NCBI RefSeq assembly: GCF_003569805.1
Contig: NZ_KZ984052.1
Location: 71,961 to 135,960 of the forward strand
DNA length: 64,000 nt
From: Microbacterium halotolerans
GTDB lineage: Bacteria > Actinomycetota > Actinomycetes > Actinomycetales > Microbacteriaceae
Reading direction: 5' to 3'
Below the pieces are notes generated by a model. That model did not search any database. It was not told where the DNA came from and saw only the letters and a list, made by a program, of their open reading frames with translations. The translations under genes were made by a program, and so were the position numbers. Positions 59,189 through 64,000 of this stretch are shown here, in pieces; the first letter of the stretch is position 1; every line of letters starts with the position of its first letter.

Positions 59189-60394
59189 ATGGCGACCGGG
59201 AGTCAGCGATACCGCAAGCACAAGGTCTGGGAGACCCTGGATCTCAAGCTGGACGCTGTCAAAGGGGCCCGGTACGGCGACGCGAACCTCGAGCAGAAGC
59301 GCAAGGACCTCGTTGAGTGGCTCTCCGAAGCCAAGAAGACGAAGCTTGCCCAGCAGCCCGCACTGTATCTCAGCGCCCTCGACGAGGTGGGGCAAGCCCT
59401 CAACGAGCTGCAGACCGGTGACAACGAGTTCCGGCAGTACGCGGGCGTCCAGTACCAGCCGCAGAACCCTCAGCGTATCTGGCGGCTGCAGGCGGCGCTG
59501 CGCGCGCTGCCCCTGCCACCGCCGAAGGAGCTGAAGGAGACCTACGTCGAGCTCCTTGACCAGCAGATCAAGTTCAGCACCGCCCGGCTCGACGAACTGG
59601 AGCAGAAAGTCAAGGAGACCGAGACGGTTCTCCATGAGCGGCTCGAGAAGCTGAATGACCTCGACCAGGACCTCGACACCCTGCGCTCCGAGATCGCAAC
59701 GGAGCGCGGGAAGATCGCCGAGGTCAGCGCCGCGGCCGAGACCAAGATCGATGTGGAGTGGACTGAGGCACTCAGCGGATGGCAAAAGGACCGTGCCTCG
59801 ACGGACGAAAAGCACGACGCTCAGGCCCTTCAGCATGTCACGACCCTCGCTGCTACGGCGAAGACCGGGAACGCGCTCGCTGAGCATGCCGCGGGTGACC
59901 TTAGCGCGGCCGACTGGAACGGACGCGCGAAGCGTGAGCGTCGAGCCGCGCAGTGGATCCGTGCCGGTGCCGTTGCTGCGTTCGCGCTCGCGGGCGCTGT
60001 CGGCTGGTTCATCGTCAGCGAGGCCCTTGACAACGACTTCGACCTCACGCTTGGCGACGGGGTGCTCCGGTCGACTGTTGCCCTGGTCATCGCGGCGTTC
60101 GGCGCGTTGCTCTTGCGTGAAGCAGGTCGGCATTTTCGCGAGGCCGACACCGCGGAGGATGTCGCGCTCTCACTGCAGGCTCTCGCACCGTTCTATGCGG
60201 GATCCAAGGAGGACGTGCGGCTCGATGCGCGGAAACAGGTTGGCGATGCCGTGCTCGTGAGAAACGTGCTTTCCCGATTCGCTCACCGCGACGCAGCGAA
60301 GCACGCTCTCGAGATCAACCCAACCGAGTTGCCCGCACTGGTCGACGACGCTACTAGGGCGCTACGCGGCGGGCCTGGGCAATCGCAGGCCTGA
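59189..60394 (+). CDS. Coiled-coil membrane protein linked to hsdR
   Basis: A 401-residue protein of unknown family, three bases after the hsdR stop with its ribosome site (ggaaagg) partly inside the hsdR end. The N-terminal 110 residues are mixed; a coiled coil follows (about 125-190: LDELEQKVKETETVLHERLE, KLNDLDQDLDTLRSEIATER), then two membrane segments (AAQWIRAGAVAAFALAGAVG, LRSTVALVIAAFGALLLREA) and a short helical tail. Type I loci often carry accessory genes, but I know no match. The coiled-coil-plus-membrane build would suit a membrane-tethered scaffold or effector. Position in one transcript with hsdMSR is the best clue. Confidence 0.85.
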   Translation: MATGSQRYRKHKVWETLDLKLDAVKGARYGDANLEQKRKDLVEWLSEAKKTKLAQQPALYLSALDEVGQALNELQTGDNEFRQYAGVQYQPQNPQRIWRLQAALRALPLPPPKELKETYVELLDQQIKFSTARLDELEQKVKETETVLHERLEKLNDLDQDLDTLRSEIATERGKIAEVSAAAETKIDVEWTEALSGWQKDRASTDEKHDAQALQHVTTLAATAKTGNALAEHAAGDLSAADWNGRAKRERRAAQWIRAGAVAAFALAGAVGWFIVSEALDNDFDLTLGDGVLRSTVALVIAAFGALLLREAGRHFREADTAEDVALSLQALAPFYAGSKEDVRLDARKQVGDAVLVRNVLSRFAHRDAAKHALEINPTELPALVDDATRALRGGPGQSQA

Positions 60395-60437
60395 CATTGC
60401 GTGGTTGTATTCTTCAACGCCTGTCGCGTTAGACGAG

Positions 60438-61343
60438 ATGACACGGGCACCAACCGAGATCACTATGACCCTGACCCTCGATCCCATCCTCCGCAGCGCG
60501 GGGATCGATCCCACTGATATCCAGGCGATCCGACACGCCTTCGTCGAGAGGCACGAGGACACCGGTGAGTCCGGCATCCATCTCGACTCCACCGACGACG
60601 AGGTCCTCGCGTACACGGCGAACCAGTCCGCGAGCACGAGGAAGTTCCCCGCGGATCCCCCTCGCTTCTGGCTCGTGTTCATCCGAGAGGGCGGTGACCG
60701 CGCGCGGCTGTGGTCTGTCGTCGAGAACCGGGGCGAGACGTCGAGCGACGGTCTTCGACGCACCTTCGACCTCGAGATATCCGATCACCTGGCCGACCTG
60801 AGGAACCGGCTCGTCATCGGATGGAGGTCGCCGCGAGCACGGCGTCTCAACGGCCCAACCGCTGCCCGCTATCCGGTGGTGGAGGTCGCGGATGCGAAGC
60901 CGATCCCGTTCCCGGGCTTCGATCGCATCGTCCTCGATCACGAGCGCCTCCAGGCGGTGATGCGTGAGCACCGCTACGCCGGATGGCGCACCGCCCTCTC
61001 CTCCGTCGCGGGCATCTACCTGATCACGGACACCAGCGACGGTCGTCAGTACGTCGGAAAGGCCGACGGCGCGGAGAGCCTCCGGCAGCGCTGGAGCGCA
61101 TACGCAGCCAACGGGCACGGCGGCAGCGTCGAGCTGCGTGGCCTCGATCCGTCGAGCTTCCGCTTCTCGATCCTGCGCGTGTTCGATCCGGTGACGCCGA
61201 CGTGGGAGGTCGACGAGGCCGAAAGTCACTTCAAGCACATCCTGGACACCTGGAAGCACGGGCTGAACCGGAACTGGTCAGCGAGCGAGAAGAGAGGCAT
61301 GGCCATGGACGTCACAACGCATAGAGGAAGCCACGAACGATGA
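60438..61343 (+). CDS. GIY-YIG nuclease-domain protein
   Basis: A 301-residue protein with a C-terminal GIY-YIG domain: GIY at residues 192-194 (AGIYLITDTSDG) and YVG at 205-207 (RQYVGKADGAE), a spacing of ten, then the conserved basic R in LRQRWSAYAANGHG and E in WEVDEAESHF. The first 180 residues (FWLVFIREGGDRARLWSVVE, FDLEISDHLADLRNRLVIGW) are a separate domain I do not recognise. ATG 60438 is chosen; ATG 60465 and the longer frame from 60405 are alternatives. TATTCT at 60408-60413 is a possible own promoter. Overlaps the next gene by ATGA. Confidence 0.82.
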   Translation: MTRAPTEITMTLTLDPILRSAGIDPTDIQAIRHAFVERHEDTGESGIHLDSTDDEVLAYTANQSASTRKFPADPPRFWLVFIREGGDRARLWSVVENRGETSSDGLRRTFDLEISDHLADLRNRLVIGWRSPRARRLNGPTAARYPVVEVADAKPIPFPGFDRIVLDHERLQAVMREHRYAGWRTALSSVAGIYLITDTSDGRQYVGKADGAESLRQRWSAYAANGHGGSVELRGLDPSSFRFSILRVFDPVTPTWEVDEAESHFKHILDTWKHGLNRNWSASEKRGMAMDVTTHRGSHER

Positions 61344-62671
61344 CCGACGAAGAGCCGGTCGAGCGAGCGAAGTGCAGCGAGACAGGTTGCGACCTCGCGG
61401 ACGCGCATGACCACTATTCTCGCTTTATCTTCCTTCTCCCGGAGCTCATCGGTCTGGAGGACCGATTCGAGAGCGTGCAGGTGTACCACAGTAGCGCTGG
61501 CGACCAGCGCCCAACTTTTGCGCGACTGACCGTCCATCAGGTGGAGACACCGGTGTCCGCTTCACTCGCAGCCGCGGACCACTGCACGGCGATTGTCGCA
61601 TCGCGCGTAGGGCTATATCGCCAGCAAAAAGAACCAACGGATTCCGGTGACTCACCAACCGAGCTGCGCTCGGTCGCAGATGTGATCACACGCGTGTGCT
61701 CACCGACAAACCCACCCGTAGGTTGGGATGGAGCGCCAGCGAATCTTGGTCCGCACGAAGATGCGTTTATGCGAGCACTGCATGCAACCCGAACGGTTGT
61801 GAGAGCAGCGAATCTCATCGGAGATGGACGCCCAGCGGTCGAACCGACTTATGAACGCATGCCCCCGATCGTAGTGAAAGCGAACTCCGTATGCGACGCT
61901 CCTCCCTCTCTAGAAACGGCCATCGGGGCCGTTGACGAGCTGGAGTGGCCGGACATCGGAATCATGATCCTCGAGAACAGGAACTTCCCTGACGCTGCGG
62001 CCGAACCCACCAGCCGAGAGGTGTTCGATATCTGGCTAAAGCATGCTGCTGGGCGAACGCCAACCGTTCATGCGCGCGAGAAACTTGTCGAAGCCCGACG
62101 TCTTATTCACTATGAAGGCGAGTATGCGGCAGGAGTGACGATTGCAGCGACTGCTGTGGAAGTGCTGTGCGATGCGGTGCTGTCCGCGCTTCTCTGGGAG
62201 TCCGCGTTCAGTGATCCTACTTGTGATCTAGAACAAGCGCTCAAAGAGGCCGCATCAGTATTCTCGAACGACGTCACACCCTTGAAGCGCGCGACCAGCG
62301 AACTGGCACCCCGCCTGGGCGGTGACTGGACAAGCGAGAAGAGCCCCTGGAAAGAGCATCGCGGATGTGTCGCTGCGCTCAGGAATCGAATCGTTCACGC
62401 AGGATATGAACCTGCGCGACAGGAAGCGCTCGAGGTTCTTCAGAAAGCGCATGACACGCAGCATTTCATCATCACGCGACTGGCGGCACGGGCGAAGGAT
62501 CATCCGCGGGTGACATATCTGTTCGTAGGGAAAGAAGGCCTTGAGAAGCGTGGTCAGTACTCGCATCATATGAAGACCTTCTTTGAAGAAACTGTGTTTC
62601 AGGAACCCTCGTGCGTCGAGTCGTTTACTGGATGGCACCAGGCGCTGATAGACATAGTGAACGAGCAATGA
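61340..62671 (+). CDS. HEPN-like domain protein
   Basis: A 443-residue protein. Near the C-terminus RNRIVHAGYEPARQEALEVL (RNRIVH at residues 348-353) is the R-x4-H motif of HEPN domains, which in many defence and toxin proteins form the RNase site; the helix before it (KEHRGCVAALRNRIVHAGY) fits. A long N-terminal half has one Cys cluster (CSETGCDLADAHDH) and no other recognised motif. The start overlaps the GIY-YIG stop (ATGA), so the two are expressed together. The HEPN call rests on the motif and its helical setting, not on full-length similarity. Confidence 0.7.
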   Translation: MTDEEPVERAKCSETGCDLADAHDHYSRFIFLLPELIGLEDRFESVQVYHSSAGDQRPTFARLTVHQVETPVSASLAAADHCTAIVASRVGLYRQQKEPTDSGDSPTELRSVADVITRVCSPTNPPVGWDGAPANLGPHEDAFMRALHATRTVVRAANLIGDGRPAVEPTYERMPPIVVKANSVCDAPPSLETAIGAVDELEWPDIGIMILENRNFPDAAAEPTSREVFDIWLKHAAGRTPTVHAREKLVEARRLIHYEGEYAAGVTIAATAVEVLCDAVLSALLWESAFSDPTCDLEQALKEAASVFSNDVTPLKRATSELAPRLGGDWTSEKSPWKEHRGCVAALRNRIVHAGYEPARQEALEVLQKAHDTQHFIITRLAARAKDHPRVTYLFVGKEGLEKRGQYSHHMKTFFEETVFQEPSCVESFTGWHQALIDIVNEQ

Positions 62672-63011
62672 GGTGAGTCGGTGCTTCGGGGCGACCCGAG
62701 CATCACGCCAGCGTAGCGGTGTCCTTGAGGTGGATGACATGGAGCTGATAGGTGGGACCAATGCGTTGCGTGGCGACGCGTTCAGGCCTTTTCCTACTTT
62801 CTTGCAAACCGTACGCTCATAGCGGAGGAAGGGCGGGAAGGCTCGCAAAGTCGTTGTCGTGACATTCACGGACGGGCCGCCAGCGATTCCTCGCTGACAG
62901 GCAATCGGCAGTGGGTGTGGGGCTGAGTTAGAGTGGAAGGCGCAGCAGCCGCGCAGTCACTACTTGGAGGTGGTCGACGACAGGTTCTTCAGCTCGCGCG
63001 AGCGGCAACTC
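62672..63011. other. No gene recognised between the HEPN-like gene and the second lipoprotein
   Basis: About 340 bases with only short, overlapping open frames. A TAGAGT at 62928-62933 resembles a -10 box but leads to a frame that is antisense to the lipoprotein gene. No terminator hairpin of note after the HEPN-like stop. Confidence 0.45.
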
Positions 63012-63500
63012 TCAATCCTCTACTTCCCAATGATGAGTGCAGAGATCGGATACGGCCTTCATGCTGGTGCGAAAAGCGAGCCATCTGCGAGTTGAAATCT
63101 CGCCGGTCTCAAGGTACTCGTCTGCGGTATCTGCCGTCTCGGTGGCGAGACTTGCTATCAACATCTCTATGTCGCTTCCGCCCGTGTCGCCGACGTCGAG
63201 TGCCTCGTCACCGAGCGTAAAGGCGAGCTTTTGCAGTGCCGCTCCGTACTCTTCTGGCGTTGGCGACTCGCGTGTTGCATCCCCGAATTCGCCGACGGCG
63301 ATATTGGATGCGACGCAAGCAGCAGCCTTGTTCATTGCTTGCGTCACAGCGGGATTCGGGGTGCTAGCAGGCTCAGCTGGCTGGGAGGTTGCCAGAGGTG
63401 TTCGCTCTTCTGAAGCCAGAGCTGAGCAACCAACGGACGCGACCAGCAGTCCGCAGGTGAGCGAGAGGCTCAGACCCACACGCAACGTCCGCGATATCAC
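63012..63500 (-). CDS. Island lipoprotein 2
   Basis: A 162-residue lipoprotein: signal ISRTLRVGLSLSLTCGLLVA then the lipobox SVGCSAL, followed by a short Thr/Pro linker and an all-helical domain (MNKAAACVASNIAVGEFGD, PTPEEYGAALQKLAFTLGDE). Function unknown. Start GTG 63500 is supported by TAATAT at 63513-63508, seven bases upstream, the leaderless pattern seen elsewhere in the window. Confidence 0.75.
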   Translation of the reverse strand: MISRTLRVGLSLSLTCGLLVASVGCSALASEERTPLATSQPAEPASTPNPAVTQAMNKAAACVASNIAVGEFGDATRESPTPEEYGAALQKLAFTLGDEALDVGDTGGSDIEMLIASLATETADTADEYLETGEISTRRWLAFRTSMKAVSDLCTHHWEVED

Positions 63501-63597
63501 GAGCTCAATATTATGGTCTTGCCTCGATCTTTCGCCCGTTCGAGAGGGCGTGTCTGCTTTCGTCTCCAGGCTTGAGGAGTGACTCTGTCGCCGAGGT

Positions 63598-63855
63598 GTG
63601 ACGAACGGCCGGGTACCCGTCGTGCGCGACAGTCCTCCAGCTCGGGGCCCTCTGGGTCGCGGTGGGTGGACGATGCGAGGGCAACAGATTTCAGGAGTGG
63701 GCGCGCACCTGCTCGATCCCGGAGGGTCGAACGGCGTTTTCTATGACGGCGAGAGCCACTACTACATCGACGGCGCAGTCGAGATGACCGGGCAATTGAA
63801 TGTTCTGCGGTACGACGTGGCGACCAGGGTTCACGAGGGAGTCACAGTCGGCTAA
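63598..63855 (+). CDS. Hypothetical small protein, doubtful
   Basis: An 85-codon frame, or 60 codons if started at ATG 63673 (MRGQQISGVGAHLLDPGG). The sequence GVFYDGESHYYIDGAVEMTG is not of low complexity and could be part of a real protein, but there is no ribosome site and no family match. It may be a fragment. Confidence 0.25.
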   Translation: MTNGRVPVVRDSPPARGPLGRGGWTMRGQQISGVGAHLLDPGGSNGVFYDGESHYYIDGAVEMTGQLNVLRYDVATRVHEGVTVG

Positions 63856-63925
63856 TGCGGCCTTCTGCCGCGCGGCCATATTGCGCGCATCTCGGCGCGC
63901 TCGCATGCCTGGTGACGTCCACGGG

Positions 63926-64000
63926 TCAGCCTTCTTCGGTCAACGCGGCGTTGATGCAGTCCCAGACGCGGTGAGTGGCCTCCGAGTTGGTCATGCGACA
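63926..64000 (-). CDS. Partial frame running off the right edge
   Basis: The minus strand reads MTNSEATHRVWDCINAAL then TEEG and a TGA at 63928-63926; the frame is open to the edge and ATG 63994 may be internal or the true start. No identification is possible from so few residues. Confidence 0.3.
   Translation of the reverse strand, partial: CRMTNSEATHRVWDCINAALTEEG

Larger units (their letters stand above)
48462..64000. mobile_element. Genomic island inserted in comEC (right end not in window)
   Basis: The DNA from 48,462 to the window end is unlike what precedes it: lower GC, remnants of several unrelated genes, lipoproteins and a full type I restriction-modification locus. The left boundary falls within the comEC codons for LTAVSG. 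No integrase, relaxase or tRNA is seen. The right boundary and the rest of comEC should lie past 64,000; island status is inferred from the truncation and gene content. Confidence 0.7.

Noticed and set aside
62933..63220. 95-codon frame starting in a TAGAGTG
   Set aside because: Overlaps the lipoprotein gene in antisense and reads Arg/Cys-rich nonsense.
48462..64000. CRISPR array, tRNA or integrase in the island
   Set aside because: No regularly spaced repeats, no cloverleaf and no recombinase motif were found on either strand.

Overview
The window is high-GC bacterial chromosome. Gene content and order (ilvBNC, a four-repeat rpsA, comEA next to comEC, type B L31) and GTG starts fit an actinobacterium, most likely a Microbacteriaceae member such as Microbacterium. 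This is judged from protein character only; there is no rRNA or tRNA gene here to confirm it.

Positions 1-48,460 are ordinary chromosome. In order: the branched-chain amino acid operon ilvBNC; a DEAD-box RNA helicase and a DksA/TraR zinc-finger protein; a galactoside locus (GH42 beta-galactosidase, sugar ABC transporter, divergent LacI repressor with a visible operator); rpsA, a YchJ-like protein and coaE; an FAD/NAD(P) protein divergent from a six-gene operon that joins a branched-chain-type ABC transporter (fused LivH-LivM permease) to two CMD/AhpD-like proteins; uvrB; serB divergent from a lone ABC ATPase; rpmE2; a minus-strand catabolic operon (SorC regulator, sugar-binding lipoprotein, two-domain DAK kinase, RpiB-type isomerase, SDR dehydrogenase) that looks like tetritol or ketose use; then small housekeeping and regulatory genes (exonuclease, hydrolase, Lrp, histidine phosphatase, sirtuin, tRNA/rRNA methyltransferase, MerR/MFS, TetR/DUF1348, SGNH hydrolase, App1-like phosphatase with DedA), leuS and comEA.

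At about 48,462 comEC stops abruptly inside its conserved LTAVSG motif and foreign-looking DNA runs to the window end. This island holds two lipoproteins, fragments of an older hsdM, of a CpaF-like ATPase and of a ComM-like ATPase, an unrecognised two-gene unit (soluble protein plus four-helix membrane protein), and a complete type I restriction-modification locus hsdM-hsdS-hsdR. Three further genes follow in the same apparent transcription unit: a coiled-coil membrane protein, a GIY-YIG nuclease-like protein and a protein with a HEPN-type RNRIVH motif. The six-gene unit is the best candidate for an undescribed defence arrangement. No integrase is visible; the other island end should lie beyond position 64,000.

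Two architectural themes recur. At least sixteen genes show a TANNNT -10 box placed 6-8 bases before the start codon, which implies leaderless mRNAs, and this was used to choose starts. Many adjacent genes overlap by exactly four bases (ATGA or GTGA).
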